Shown: positions 10,552 through 21,650, counted from the first letter of the stretch. The stretch: DNA of 64,000 nt from Inia geoffrensis (GCA_036417435.1 CM070907.1:57830001-57894000), one strand, 5' to 3'. The notes: generated by a model not told the origin, from the sequence alone. Translations and numbers: made by a program.

Positions 10552-10620
10552 TTGATGAATAGGTATTGACCACCTACTATATGCTAGGCACTGTACAAGA
10601 TAAGCCACTTTCAAGCTAGA
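10552..10620 (-). mobile_element. MIR/L2 end fragment (minus)
   Basis: The phrase accacctactatatgctagg followed by cactgtacaag is the complement of a MIR or L2 3' end (gcctggcacatagtaggtgct). Confidence 0.6.
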
Positions 10621-10679
10621 AAAATAAATTTATTTTTCCTGCCTTCCTTCTTTTTTTGCTTTCTTTTTTCCTTTCCTTC

Positions 10680-10870
10680 CTTCATCCATTCACTCAATAA
10701 CATTACTCAGGGAATCATGTGGGCCAGGCACTGTGCTTGACACAGCTGATGCAGAGATGCATAAGAACTAGTTCTTACCCTCAGGAAGTTCTCCATGTAG
10801 TTATATTGATAAGCCATAAGAACACAAGACCCATAGGTGAAGGCAAATGTGACTATAAGACAGGCAAAAA
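10680..10870 (-). mobile_element. L2 LINE 3' end (minus)
   Basis: ttcatccattcactcaataa, then ggccaggcactgtgcttgac, a diverged interval and taccctcaggaagttctcca together match the complement of the L2 3' terminus. Confidence 0.75.
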
Positions 10871-11094
10871 CAATCTCACCTAAGGATGTTATGAGACTAA
10901 AGAAAGAAAATGCTTCAGAGATTTGAAAAGGTAGAAGTAGAGTGCAAAGTATTATTCATTCTTTAATCTATTCACTCATTTCTTTACTTACAGATTTGTG
11001 GATGATCTAGTTGGTAAAAGAAGCCCAATGAAGGATAATGAGTTTGGAAAAGAGAGACGTTAAGAAAGAGAGAAAAGATGGCTAAGGATAGGCT

Positions 11095-11380
11095 GGGAAA
11101 GGACTCAACATTTACTAAGCTCCAGCTACAAACCAGATACCACATCTGATCTAATTTGACATTCAAAAACTTAGTAAGACTGTTGTATGCTTTTTTTTCC
11201 TTCTTTCTCTTTTTCTTCTTCTCCTCCTCATTATTATTATTATTATTGTTAATCCCATTTTACAGATGATCAGATGAGGAAATTGCTGTCTCGGGGAGGC
11301 TAACTCACTTGGAATCAACAATGCTTACATTCATCCAAGTGTCTGATTCAAAGCCTGTGCTCTTGCTGCTATGTCATGAG
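11095..11380 (-). mobile_element. MIR SINE (minus) carrying an internal simple repeat
   Basis: The order is aacatttactaagctccagc, agataccacatctgatctaa, then a T/C-rich plus (ATT)n tract at about 11190-11250, followed by cccattttacagatgatcag, a diverged middle and attcaaagcctgtgctct. The simple repeat expanded inside the poorly conserved MIR interval. Confidence 0.75.
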
Positions 11381-11754
11381 GGAGTGAGAAAATGCAAATT
11401 CATGAAATAGAGACAGAAAGAAAGGCACCAGAAACATGGCACTTGAGGAAGAGATGATAATAATCGGTGGCACTCATGGGTATCGATTTCCTCTGGAAGA
11501 CCTTGACTTTGGAATATTTAACCTTTAATTTAGCTGAGACTCTGACAACCAAAAAATATCAATTGCCTCTTGACATTGTTTCAAAGTTCCATGACAATCC
11601 CCACAGAAAGAGCTTTCAAAGAGGCTTAAAAATAAAAGGAGAGGTAACATTAGTGAAAGGAAAATAATTGTTTTAAAAATTGAGCTGCAGAGCACCATTA
11701 GACACGTGGTCCACTGAAGCCACACACAGGGACAGGGTGGGGAAAGCAAGGCAG

Positions 11755-11850
11755 GAACTGGCCCGGTGCTTACTTTATGGATGAGAAAACTGGGCTCAGG
11801 GGAGATACTGACTCCCCTAAGCTCACATGTCTCTTACTTGATTAAAACCA
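11755..11850 (-). mobile_element. MIR SINE fragment (minus)
   Basis: Only the central core remains: tttatggatgagaaaactgg followed by gctcagggg and cctaagctcacatgtc. Confidence 0.6.
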
Positions 11851-11969
11851 CAAGGCACTTCTTTTTTCATATCTATTAGCAGAGAGGAATTTGCCAGTAA
11901 ATTTTAACTTCAGAAAATGTGGTCGTGTATCATTGGCAACCAACAGTTTAGGCCCAGAATTAGTATTGT

Positions 11970-12112
11970 GGGATCGTACTACTCAAAGTGTGGTCCAGGG
12001 GCTGACAGCGTTACCTGGAAGCTTGTTGGAAATGCAGACGCCCTGAATCTGCATTTCAATGAGATCCCCAGGTGATGTGTGTACACATTACAGTTTGAGG
12101 AGCCCTGAGGAG
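11970..12112. mobile_element. MER5A-type DNA transposon relic (hAT-Charlie)
   Basis: Ordered MER5A phrases are present: actcaaagtgtggtccaggg, gttacctggaagcttgttgg, aaatgcagacgccctgaatc, then ccccaggtgatgtgtgtaca and an agtttgaggagccctg end. It is a non-autonomous element without coding capacity. Three more copies lie in this window in the same relative orientation. Confidence 0.85.
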
Positions 12113-12119
12113 AAATGGC

Positions 12120-12330
12120 ATATGCTATAGAGAGAAGATGGGCTTTGGGGCTAAATTCACCTGGGTTTAAATCTCAACACAAATATCTGAGTCATGAGCA
12201 TGATTTGGATAGTTAGGAAAGAAAGGGAAAAGCATTCTGGGAGAAACAGCAGCTTGGGTGAAAGTACAGAGGTGTGACTGTTCAAGGGACAGCAAGTGGC
12301 TTAACACATGGTCTGATGTTCTTCCCCAGT
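12120..12330. mobile_element. MIR 5' fragment (+) then L2-like trace (minus)
   Basis: gggctttggggctaaattca and cctgggtttaaatctcaaca are a MIR start truncated near 12190. Beyond it, gagaaacagcagcttgggtg and tgaaagtacagaggtgtgac resemble the complement of an upstream L2 3' segment. Both are weak. Confidence 0.45.
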
Positions 12331-12439
12331 TGTGAAGCTAGAAATAGGACTTAGGAACCAGGATGAACATTCAACTGTTATTCTCTGGTGAATGGGAAAT
12401 AATTAATGCCTAATACTACAACGACAACAAAAACAATTC

Positions 12440-12515
12440 TTTGTATATATTATTATAGAGTTTAACTGTATCTGACACATAGGTACTCAATAAATATTCG
12501 CTGACTGACTGAATC
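12440..12515 (+). mobile_element. MIR/L2 3'-end fragment
   Basis: It ends in tgacacataggtactcaata followed by aatattcgctgactgactga, the typical L2/MIR terminus. Confidence 0.6.
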
Positions 12516-13405
12516 AACATAAAATATTTTTTACATCCATTTTCTCATGGGGTATTTCCAACACCTCTGAGAGATAAAAAGAGCAGGAACTATTTTCTGC
12601 ATTCTTATTACTATCTTCCTCCATTTTCTAGAAAACCAAAGTTTGGGTGGAGAAAATATTCTGCATGAAATGATACTTTAGTAAATTAGTTCTCAAAGTA
12701 AAGTCTTAGGACTCAAAAACACACCCTGTTTTTAGCCAACTAGGCCTCAATTCTTTGGCTTCACACTCTTGTCAGTTCACATCTGAGACCTCATCCTGAG
12801 AACTAAGTACACACAGAGAATGAGGGAGTCAAAAGTTGTCCCAGTGTGTCATGGTTACCTGCCTGCTTCTTTGCAGAAGTCTACCACGTGGCTTTCTGTG
12901 CTACCAATCCGTGTGTCTCCCAAAGGCGGAAGAGCGGCCTCTGCTAATTGGAGCTAACAAACTTCTGTGCACATCTTGCTCTGTCATCATGGTGGGCACT
13001 GTGTCTCCAGATAACCCAAGAACCAGTCTCCCTTCCCCAGTTTTGGTTGATAGTTCCTGGGTTGCTTTTCCACTCAGAGATAATTACATTCTTGGGACTT
13101 AAAGTAATTCAACCTATGGAAAGACTTACCAAGAGAGGCAAAAATTAGCAAAGCAAAACAACTTAATGACTCACAATTTAGTAGACTTGCTATGAGGCCA
13201 CATGTCAGCTTTCTAAAGCCTATTTCAGATGACTGATGACTAAAGGTACCTCTCTCAAGTAAATAACTAGTGTCTGGAAAGAACAAATTCCCAAGGTGAG
13301 AAATGGTGGTTCTTGAAGACTCTGTGGTATAATGAAAGACCTGGACTTGGGAATCAAGCTGAAACAAATGGCCAGTTCTGATATGAATACCACCAGCACT
13401 CCCCA
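12515..13405. other. Unassigned; short ORFs without domains
   Basis: No repeat is confidently assigned except a possible MIR start near 13320-13370 (gtggtataatgaaagacctg). ORFs of 66-110 codons on both strands overlap one another and show no domain, splice-site logic or conserved motif that I can recognise. Confidence 0.5.
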
Positions 13406-13409
13406 CTAA

Positions 13410-13640
13410 CTAACTAAATCACATTTACCAAACATGTACGCTGTCAGGAAGAGTGTTAACTGCTTCCCCAGGCATTATTTTATTTAATCCTCACCACGAT
13501 CTTATTATTATCCCTGTTCTGCAGCTGAAGATGTAAAGGTCTTGCGTTCAAGAGGTTCAGAACCTGTTCTAGTCAAACAGCTGTGAAAAGGTGTGGTTTC
13601 AAATCCAGTCCCATCCATCTCTAGAACTCACTCACTTGAC
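13410..13640 (-). mobile_element. MIR SINE (minus)
   Basis: Ordered matches: tttaccaaacatgtacgctg, attttatttaatcctcacca, cttattattatccctgttct, gcagctgaagatg and tggtttcaaatccagtcc. Confidence 0.8.
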
Positions 13641-13830
13641 TATTACATTATGTGCCTCCTATATAATTTTGATGACTTAGAACCATTTCTTTAGCCTCTC
13701 AAGGACATGGTTGTCCCAATTTGAAAACAGGAAGGCAATGCACACAAAGATCAATAGCTAATGTATATGGAAGTGCTAGAAGAGTGGATGGCTCACAGTA
13801 GGTACTCAATAAATACTAATATTTTCCTTC
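13640..13830 (+). mobile_element. MIR SINE 3' half (+)
   Basis: cctctcaaggacatggttgt, a diverged core, tatggaagtgctagaagag and cacagtaggtactcaataaa give the MIR order, in opposite orientation to the preceding copy. Confidence 0.65.
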
Positions 13831-13857
13831 TTTCCCTCTTGAGAAGTCCTAGAAGGA

Positions 13858-13874
13858 AAAAAAAAAAAAAAAAC
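13858..13874. repeat. Poly-A run
   Basis: An uninterrupted A run of about 17 is followed by a short CA repeat. No retroposed body is evident upstream, so it is probably a simple repeat. Confidence 0.7.
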
Positions 13875-13879
13875 CACAC

Positions 13880-15015
13880 ACACAGCCTGTTATCTAAACA
13901 TCGGCTCTGTGTTGCTTGCAATGGTTTTGATTACAAATAACTTCATTTTCCCTGGAGCTGGTCAACAGGATTTTGAGTTCTCAGACTAGCTCTGTAGGCA
14001 GTTCTGACGGGAGCATGAGATCTGTTACAGAACATCGGAGCTCTTTTTTTTCTCCCCCAAGTGGGAGTTAATAGCAGTTTAGTGCTTGAAAGAGTCTGTG
14101 GTGCCACACGCTTGCTAAGTCCCACCAAAATGCTATTGTCAGGCTTGGCAAAGCAACCTCAATTTGGAGTGCCTCTGATGTTTACTCTTAGCTTTAGATT
14201 GGAGTAACCTGTAGCAAAGTCTTCAGCGTCTTCTTGACTCTTTTCCCTTCAATTTACTTCATTTTGAGAGAGAGAAGTAACACAAAGGAACCACTGCCAG
14301 AGATTTTTTATATGCAGCAGTAAAATGCAAGAAACACTATCCAGTTTCCAACTTTGCTGTGAGAAGCAAATGAGATAAATGCTGTTGCATGTCTTAACTC
14401 ATTGTGAGTGGTAACTAGTCCTTAGTTCCTGCTTTCCAGGGTCTTAAGAAGTCACAAAAGGGTCGTGAATGGGCTCTTCCATTGCTTCTAGAAAGGTTTA
14501 GCAAATCATCATTCCAAATAAAATGTGTATGTAAAGGATTTTCCTAGTAATGTCTATTCTGCTGTGCAAATGAGGAGTCCAAAGATAGCTTTTCCATTTG
14601 AAGATAAGAGCTGATGAATGAGACGATGGCCAGTTCATTTTCAGAAAGTTCATGAAAAAGCTTCATAAAGACCAGTTAATAAATAGAATTCAAGGAGAGG
14701 TTCTAGTAGCAAGAATCATTAAGTCTAGAGAAGGGGTATCAGGGATTTGTTTGCTATCATTAAATACATGGGCAGTTATTCTAAGAAGAAAGCCAAATTT
14801 GGAAGGCACTTCTTTACAACAGACAGAAGTAAAGACAATTGAGTCACTGAAACACAGCTATAGGGTATGAGACAAGGTGAAAGAAGGCTTTCTGAGTAAT
14901 GTGAGTGATTACATCCTAACAATTTAATAGGTAGGCCAAAACCATGTACCCCTGAAATGTACCTGTAAGCTACTAAGAAAGGGCCCTCATCAGGGAATTG
15001 TTAAGATTTTTGCTT
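13880..15015. other. Unassigned sequence
   Basis: I find no repeat family, exon-like ORF or RNA gene here. The longest ORF is 72 codons (14652-14870) and has no recognisable motif. Confidence 0.5.
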
Positions 15016-15160
15016 GATCCCCAACTCTGCCCTTTCAATACTCTATGACCTTTGAAGCATCTTGAACCTCAGTTTATTTCTCACTTATTAAATGAGGATA
15101 ATGATTAAATGAGGATAATGCAGAATGTGACCCTTTATTTGGTGCTTATTATGGTGAATT
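15015..15160 (+). mobile_element. MIR SINE fragment (+) with a 17-bp tandem duplication
   Basis: gacctttgaagcatcttgaa, cctcagtttatttctcactt and the attaaatgaggataatg core follow MIR order. The core segment at 15087-15103 is repeated exactly at 15104-15120. Confidence 0.65.
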
Positions 15161-15340
15161 TTCAGGTTATTTTTTAGATGTGATATCACTGAAGTCTCTA
15201 TAACAATGTCTGAGGTAGCTCTCCTATTTCTGGATTTTATATGAAAAAACTGAGGCTCAGATACTCAAGTAACTCGCAAAGCCCCACACTTAGCAGAGCC
15301 TAGATGGGTGGCCCAGATTGTCTGATTCTAAAACCTGTGT
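15160..15340 (-). mobile_element. MIR SINE fragment (minus)
   Basis: tatgaaaaaactgaggctca, gatactcaagtaactcgcaa, then a diverged cacacttagcagagcctaga and a gattctaaaacctgtg end. It lies end-to-end with an oppositely oriented MIR. Confidence 0.65.
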
Positions 15341-16555
15341 TCATTTCACAATGTGACACTACTCTTCTCAGAGAACTGCGTAAGATAATGAACACAGAAG
15401 CAAGTGATGTATCTGGCACATCACAGGCACTCAAATGTTTGTTGCATCTGAGGCCAAAATGATACAGTACCACCCATCTTGTATTATGCACCACATATAA
15501 TTAACTTTAAAGTGACATAGATGGCTTGGCAAACACACTATGAATGGAAAAGTAGTTACCACAGGAGACTAGACACTCTTTCGAAGATCCACCCTTGTGC
15601 AAGGTATTTCTAAACTCTTCCTGGTGAACTATAATTGGAATTTTAAACACCAACCATGATTTACTTGCCTTGGGCTTGTATACCAGAAAGATCTGAAGGC
15701 AACTCCCATCTCCACTCCACGCTGAGCTGTGCGAGCTCATTTCCCCTCTGTGTCAATTACTGTCAAGAGCAATAACAGTTTCTTGCTTGTTGTACTTTTG
15801 TGGCGGTTAAATGAAGTGATGGATAGGAAAGCATCCTTAACACAGTGCCTACATGGTAACAATTCAAACACTATCTGTGCCCTGAATTTTTTCTCATGTT
15901 CTCTGATTCTCACTTGTGAAAACTATGGCTCTGAGGTTCTGACAGATGTCCTGACCTTTCCAACAGTCTGCTTCTTTTTGTGATATGATTCACTCGTCAT
16001 TTTGGAACATAATTTAATTTTAAAAGTAAGATATTGTGTGTACCTGAGATCCAGTTGAAGTCATTCAATCAGAAAAAGGTCATGTTGACATATAAATATT
16101 GAAAGGAATGATAATTAGGCAGGGAAAACAGCAAAACAAATTTAAAAGGCATGGAACAATTTTTAAGTGTTAACATCCCAAATTGTGATGACTACACTAC
16201 ATTTAATAGTTTTATTTCAAGCCAGACTTCTGGTGTAAAAAAGAAGGAAAGGATTTACTTTGAAGCAACTCCAGAAATATACATACACACACTATCATAC
16301 ATGTACATGGACACAAATGAATGACTGTTATTTGGGGATGCGGCCATCGTTAATGATTCTCACAGAACCATTTACACAAAAAACTTCTAACAAGTCCCCC
16401 TCCTCCAAAAAAAAATACAGCACTAGAAAGAAAACAGGACACCATAATAGGATGTATTTCATTCAGCAGTTGTCAAATCTCAGAGGTTCAGCAATCTGGT
16501 CTAGATGTTTATATGAAGCCCTTCGGTCTGAGAAAGAAATCTTTGGAAAGCAAAG
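15340..16555. other. Unassigned sequence
   Basis: A faint MIR-like phrase (cttaacacagtgcctacatg) occurs near 15837-15856. Otherwise I recognise nothing. ORFs up to 114 codons overlap and show no domain. Confidence 0.5.
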
Positions 16556-16559
16556 CACA

Positions 16560-16760
16560 GGCTTTGTGATCTACAGATCAAGCTTTGAATCTATCATTCA
16601 TTAGCTGTGCAAGTGGTGTAACCCCTCTGAGCCTCTGTTTTCTCATCTGTAAAATGGGGATAAAATTAGCATGTGTATTATAGTGTTGCTCAAATAAAGC
16701 CACAGGTGTAGCATGTGGCACACGGTGATTAATTGTAAATGTTATTCCTCTGCTCCTTTC
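16560..16760 (+). mobile_element. MIR SINE (+)
   Basis: agatcaagctttgaatctat, ttagctgtgcaagtggtgta, ctctgttttctcatctgtaa followed by aatggggataaaatta, a diverged interval and gtggcacacggtgattaat. Confidence 0.85.
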
Positions 16761-16864
16761 TCCTTTTCTGAGATGCCAGAAAATACTTATTTTATCATGC
16801 ACATTGACTAATCCTTTTAAACATCTGTGCTTAATGAGTAATATTCATGTTTAATGTTACATGA

Positions 16865-17040
16865 TTTTTATGTAACACATTATTTAGTGTGCAAAACACT
16901 TCCACATCATTATCTAAATTGGTCATCATCAAGACCCCGTGAGTGAATTAAATGAAGATACTAACACACATTGGGCAAATGAACAAAGGCACAGGATACA
17001 GGTTGGAGGAGATCCATGACTAGACCCTAAGTCTCCCAGT
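16865..17040 (-). mobile_element. MIR SINE fragment (minus)
   Basis: gtgcaaaacacttccacatc, attatctaaattggtcatca and caagaccccgtgagtgaatt match the complement of the MIR 3' half; the remainder is diverged. Confidence 0.55.
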
Positions 17041-17044
17041 TCTT

Positions 17045-17580
17045 AGAAACATGGTATTTCTTCTGCTTCTAGCCATGACAGACTAACTGGTACTACACCT
17101 GTCTTCCTACTGAAAAATAAAACCTACAAAACTGGACAGATTGTAGAAGGACACTGTTTTCAGACACTGGACAATAGGCAATGTAAGACTGTGGTCCTTG
17201 AGAGATGAAGCGAGCCAAATATTTGCTCTAGGTGCATTTTCGCCTAGAAAATGCCTAGCTGCATATTCTGCACTGAGCCCAGCAAAGTGGAACCCAAGAG
17301 AGAGCATGGCTAAGAAGAGGCAAAGACCAGATTTGGGACTGCTGATTATTCAAACAGGCATTTGAGAGGTTCATAGTAATTGAGAGGCTGGATTTGTACA
17401 GGGGGTGAACCACAGAAGTATGAGTGAGAGCTCCTTATCATATGTTAGGCTGTGCATTATCAGAACAACCATATAAGCCTAGAACAGTAGCTGCTGTAGA
17501 GCTGAGAACTAAATAGAAATCATCGTGGTTGCACAGGGCAGAGAATGTTAAAGTTTTGTCCCATCCAGTGTGTGGACGTT
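17045..17580. other. Unassigned sequence
   Basis: No gene or repeat family is recognised. Confidence 0.5.
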
Positions 17581-17584
17581 GCTT

Positions 17585-17760
17585 AGCATCCAAATGAGAA
17601 CAAAAATATGTAGAAGAAAGAAAAAATAAAGAGCAGAAATCAATGAAATTTTAAAAATAATAGAGAAACTAAACTAAAATTCAGCTCCTTGCAAACATTA
17701 ATCACATTGATAAACCCCTAGCAAGACTGTTAAAAAAAAAAAGTTTTTAAAAAAGAAGTA
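17585..17760 (+). mobile_element. Ancient LINE-1 ORF2 fragment (+)
   Basis: A run equivalent to the ORF2 stretch between endonuclease and RT is readable: agcagaaatcaatgaaattt, tagagaaactaaactaaaat, ttgataaacccctagcaaga, then a lysine-rich A run. It corresponds to the [20 protein letters not shown] region of the younger L1s (about 50350-50440) but is much more diverged. Confidence 0.75.
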
Positions 17761-17764
17761 AATG

Positions 17765-18480
17765 AGACAGTTTTTACTCCCTGCTCTTTTCACTACACTA
17801 CCTGTGTCATTAGTGGAGATGGAGATCCAGAGGCAGGACCTTCGTTAACAACTTATGACTTCCCAAGATCTTTTCCCATGCACTCAAAGTGCCAAAATTA
17901 GAGAAAAAAATTCTAATAAGGCCATGAACTTCTATGGCATCATACATCTGGAGCACGCTTCTACATCATCCCTTGGGGACCCTATAGCTCCCCTGCAAAG
18001 AAGGAAGAGCAGATTTCCATCTAACAAAGAAGCTAGTGGAGGCTCACAAATGCCAAGTCTCATGGCCAAGTTCAAACACCTAAAAAGGCACTGAGGCAGA
18101 CAAGGACCACATTTTAACTTTTATTTTTATATTTTGAAAAAGTCAGAAAAGTAGTTAGTACTGAGGACTTTTCCCCACCATCTATTAGTGATCATACCTG
18201 GCCAAGAACGATTCTGTTTCTTTGAAGATAATTTGTTTATTATAATATTAAGGGAAGAACATTTCCATTACTTTAAGCAGTCGACATGTACCAACAAAGA
18301 GGGCCCTTTGTCTCAGCCAGCCTACAAGTTTTCTCTTTGTCTTTTTAGCTTCAAATTAAGTGGAAAATAAAAGTAAACTTCAGGGGTTGCTTAACAACTA
18401 AAATGAAATGTAAACATATATGAAACTAAAGAAAATTAAAACTCAATCTAAATTTCTTTCTTTATTTCAATGAGCTCATT
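17765..18480. other. Unassigned sequence
   Basis: No repeat or gene is recognised. ORFs at 17855-18094 and 18188-18370 lack domains. Confidence 0.5.
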
Positions 18481-18700
18481 AGGCAATAGAAATGAATGAA
18501 ACTGTAACAAGGTAACATGAGTTACCAAGGAAATAACATATCAATAATTTTTAATTAGCATATTTTTTGTAATCTAAAATAATTTCATTCCTGTTTCAAA
18601 GGAGTCCTTTCAGCTGCTTTTTAATCTTTGTTTTGAATTCAAGTGATAAGGATCCTAATTACAGTTTGTTTTTCAGTTAGGTTTTTTTTTTTCCCCCCTG
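18480..18700. other. A/T-rich non-repeat block with a dyad and homeobox-type cores; possible conserved element
   Basis: This block holds no repeat that I recognise and is rich in homeodomain-type cores (TTAATTAG near 18549, CTAATTAC near 18656). At 18511-18526 there is a perfect dyad, GGTAAC-ATGA-GTTACC. That composition is common in developmental enhancers but equally in neutral A/T-rich DNA, and only cross-species alignment could tell. Confidence 0.3.
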
Positions 18701-18884
18701 TTTTAAGAGTAAAGGAAAGGAGAAAGGGAGGGTCATATTTCTGACCCAAGATAGACCTTCAGTAGAAAGGAGGTTAGAACTTTTGGCTCTGGCTCTGAGG
18801 TATTCATTCCTGGAAGTCTTTAGTGTATCTAGAAGATACTAATCCCTTGTCATCTCTAATTCCCCCTTAATCTAGTTTTTATTT

Positions 18885-19095
18885 CAAATCACATGCTGGA
18901 GCCAGATTGTTTGGGTTCAAATCATTATCAGCTGTGTGACCTTGAGCAAATCACTTGACCTGTGTGGGCTTTAGTTTTCACTTGTATAGATGGGCTGCTG
19001 TGAAGACTGAATACATTAATATATGTAAAGTGCTTAGAAGAGTATATGGCTCCTTAAGTATTTGCTATTGGTATTATTGTTATTACTCAGTTTCT
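18885..19095 (+). mobile_element. MIR SINE (+)
   Basis: tgctggagccagattgtttg, ggttcaaatcattatcagct, gtgtgaccttgagcaaatca, then diverged and ending with tatgtaaagtgcttagaaga and attattgttatta. Confidence 0.88.
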
Positions 19096-19139
19096 TCCCA
19101 ACCTGCTCCTACCAATTGTCTGATACCACCTTAATTCAT

Positions 19140-19265
19140 GGAGGCCACTGGTTAAATCATTAAGACCTTGGGTTTGGCACCAGGAAATTTAGGTTTGAAT
19201 TCTAGCCATACTACTCATCCACTGTGTGATCTTACTCTACCTTTCTGAACTTGAATTTCACTCCC
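19140..19265 (+). mobile_element. MIR SINE 5' fragment (+)
   Basis: ggttaaatcattaagacctt, ggcaccaggaaatttaggtt, tgaattctagccatactact and tgtgtgatcttactctacct follow the MIR start. It is truncated at the core. Confidence 0.75.
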
Positions 19266-19379
19266 TTTAAATTAAAGGTAGATTTTGTTTCTGTCTTGGA
19301 GGTATGTTTTTCCACTTTGTTCATGCTATCCTATCCCTTGACTCCATCTACCCTTATTCCGTTCACTCATTCAGGCAGC

Positions 19380-19600
19380 CCTGACTCAAAAGCTGACTCG
19401 AAAGCTAACTCCAGTGTACAACTGTCTCAATTCCTCCCTTTTTGGAGTACTCATAGCTCTATCTCTGTCTATTTCTCCTATTTTTATCTTGGCTTACAGC
19501 TGTTTATGAAGTTAACATACGTCTTTTCTGCTAGTCTACAAGCTGCTTGAGGGAACAACTCAAGTGATATTATCCTCAATCAAGTCACTATGGCTGATCA
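19380..19600 (+). mobile_element. L2 LINE 3' relic (+), weak
   Basis: tttatcttggcttacagctg and gctagtctacaagctgcttg, then agggaacaactcaag, resemble the L2 3' end (ctagaatgtaagctccttgagggcaggg). Boundaries are uncertain. Confidence 0.5.
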
Positions 19601-19910
19601 AATTGTTTGGTTCCATAAGACATAGGCTGCATGGAAAAGACCATGGGTGCTGCAATAGAAATTAAGCGACCTCAAGCAACCCTTAAAATGAAGAGATATG
19701 CCATAGCACCTTGTGTCAGGGTCACATACATCACTTCCCAACTTCCTTGTTCAGGTCTAAACTGTATCCCATGGCAAGAACAACCTTCTTCAAGTGTTTC
19801 ATCTAATCACTGACTTTCAAGATCCTTTCCTATTTTAGCTTCTGTGTTTTTCACCTCCTATCCCCTCCTTCATGTTCAAATCCAGTGGAAGAGGTTTGCT
19901 AATTTCTTTC
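19600..19910. other. Unassigned sequence
   Basis: No gene or repeat is recognised. Confidence 0.5.
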
Positions 19911-19914
19911 TTGG

Positions 19915-20170
19915 ACCCTCTCATTCATCCATTCATCCATCCAATAACCAATTATCATTCACCTATAATACAAAAGACATTATACAGGATGCTAAGAATA
20001 TAAAAATAATAGCATACCTTCCTAGCCCTCAAAGAGGTATTGAGGCAATTTGGTATAGAAAACTTCAATCCAATTAATTTAAAATTGATTGAGTATATCT
20101 GGTTCTGGGGAGTGTGAATATGAGTAAAATATGGGTCTTGAGCTTACAAGCCTAGTGAGGGAAATCAACC
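19915..20170 (-). mobile_element. L2 LINE 3' ends (minus), one or two fragments
   Basis: cattcatccattcatccatc, then a poor match, then cattatacaggatgctaaga and taccttcctagccctcaaag; a second set at 20080-20165 (ttgattgagtatatctggtt, gtcttgagcttacaagccta) repeats the same L2 order. The element was either tandemly duplicated or two L2s lie side by side. Confidence 0.6.
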
Positions 20171-20239
20171 TTTAGAGAAGTCTTGTAAGTGTGTCCGTTG
20201 AAATGCAAATATTGGGCAGATACAGAATAAAATGTGTAC

Positions 20240-20520
20240 TCTGTCACATGAGGACTAGGTGACCTGGATAAGTTTCTCAGCTGTTCTAATATTCATCTAA
20301 TATTCAATATTTCTTACTTGTAAAATGGGGTGTAGGAGTATTGCACAATGTCGCTTTGAGCACCAAGCAAGAGCATGTGGATGAAGTACTTATTTCTTAT
20401 ATGGCAACTATTTTTAGAATTCTTATGGTAATATTGTTCTTTCAGAGTCACTGTGAAAAGCAAATGGGATAATAGATGAAAGCATCCAGCACACAGTAGG
20501 TGTTTAATACTTGTTAGGTT
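20240..20520 (+). mobile_element. MIR SINE (+), diverged
   Basis: gtgacctggataagtttctc, cttacttgtaaaatggggtg, caaatgggataatagatgaa and cagcacacagtaggtgttta are in MIR order, with about 60 bp of extra sequence in the middle. Confidence 0.65.
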
Positions 20521-20524
20521 CCCT

Positions 20525-20940
20525 CTTTTCTTTTCCGGTAACTCATTTGGTCAGTGTAGGTTCCATATTATAGCCTCTAAAGGTAATCCTTTAGGGGTTC
20601 TTGACTTCCTTCTGATTTTCTCTCTCCCCAGGTTTCTGTGTGCAGCAGTTCATTCTTGTTGTCATCTGACTCCTACACTATCGTTAAACACTTGATGGAC
20701 TACAGTCCTTATCACAGAATGAGACAAGACCATCATTCCAACTCCAGGCAAGTCAAGTACCACAAAGTAATCCACTGTGGCCCCTACCTACTGGACCCCA
20801 CGCATGCATTGCTACCCTAAGCAGCAATGGTAGATTAAGGTCTGATCAGAGATAGCACATTGTATATGTGCTTTCAAAAGAAAAGTTACAGCAAGAAGCA
20901 GAAACTCACCCTTGGAATGGACATTCGGAAGTATGTATCT
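20525..20940. other. Unassigned sequence
   Basis: No gene or repeat is recognised up to the SINE target site at 20941. Confidence 0.5.
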
Positions 20941-20948
20941 CTAAATTT

Positions 20949-21161
20949 ATTTATTTATTTATTTATTTTTGCGGTACACAGGCCTCTCACTGTCGTGGCC
21001 TCTCCTGTTTCAGAGCACAGGCTCCAGACGCACAGCCTCAGTGGCCGTGGGTCACGGGCCCAGCCGCTCCGCGGCATATGGGATTTTCCCGGACCGGGGC
21101 ACGAACCCGTGCCCCCTGAATCGGCAGGCGGACTCTCAACCACTGCGCCACCAGGGAAGCC
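20949..21161 (-). mobile_element. CHR-type tRNA-derived SINE (minus), target duplication CTAAATTT
   Basis: The complement starts with the CHR head (gggcttccctggtggcgcag) and contains a pol III A box (TGGCGCAGTGG, complement at 21140-21150) and a B-box-like GGTTCGTGCCC. It ends in a tail that here has become (TTTA)n on the + strand. The flanking 8-mer CTAAATTT occurs at 20941-20948 and 21162-21169. CHR SINEs are shared by cetaceans, hippos and ruminants; this sub-type is abundant in cetaceans. Several CpG-derived changes make it slightly older than the 27.8-kb copy. Confidence 0.95.
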
Positions 21162-21204
21162 CTAAATTTCTTTTAAACCAAACAAAACATGCCTCTTCAA
21201 GTGT

Positions 21205-21480
21205 ATCTTCTTCATTCTTTTGTTCATCAAACATTTCCTGAGGATGTACTATGGGCTTAGACTTGCACTTAGTGATGAAGAATCAGAGATGGACAAGGCA
21301 TTATCTCAGCTCTCAAGGACCTCAAAATCTAGTAGCAAAGACCAACAAAGAAATATTAAAATTCACTTAAGCAATATATGAGAAGCATATACAAGTTGCT
21401 GTCTGCAGCTCTATCTGGCCACACGAGGAAAGGTTTCATAGAAGAGGTAACATTTACCTCTTGCTTTAGAGAGTGAGTAG
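21205..21480 (-). mobile_element. L2 LINE relic (minus)
   Basis: tttgttcatcaaacatttcc, ctatgggcttagacttgcac, gctctcaaggacctcaaaat with ctagtagcaaag, then tttcatagaagaggtaacat match the complement of the L2 3' region in order. Confidence 0.75.
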
Positions 21481-21489
21481 GAGTTGAAC

Positions 21490-21650
21490 CTGTTTTATTT
21501 AACAAGCATCTATTGAGCAATTGCTATATACTGGAAATATGCTAAGTTTTGAGCTACAAGTAGTAATATGACACTATTTGGACTACGAAAGGAGCTCACA
21601 GCCTAGTGGCTGATCATGCAGTAATTTCCAGAGAGAGAGAAAAGGAGAGT
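21490..21650 (-). mobile_element. L2 LINE 3' end (minus), second copy
   Basis: atttaacaagcatctattga, gcaattgctatatactggaa and aggagctcacagcctagtgg repeat the same L2 3' order directly after the previous copy. Confidence 0.72.

Noticed and set aside
12836..13148. Possible host exon (88- and 66-codon ORFs)
   Set aside because: No recognisable protein family, and I could not identify a consistent splice acceptor/donor pair in frame.
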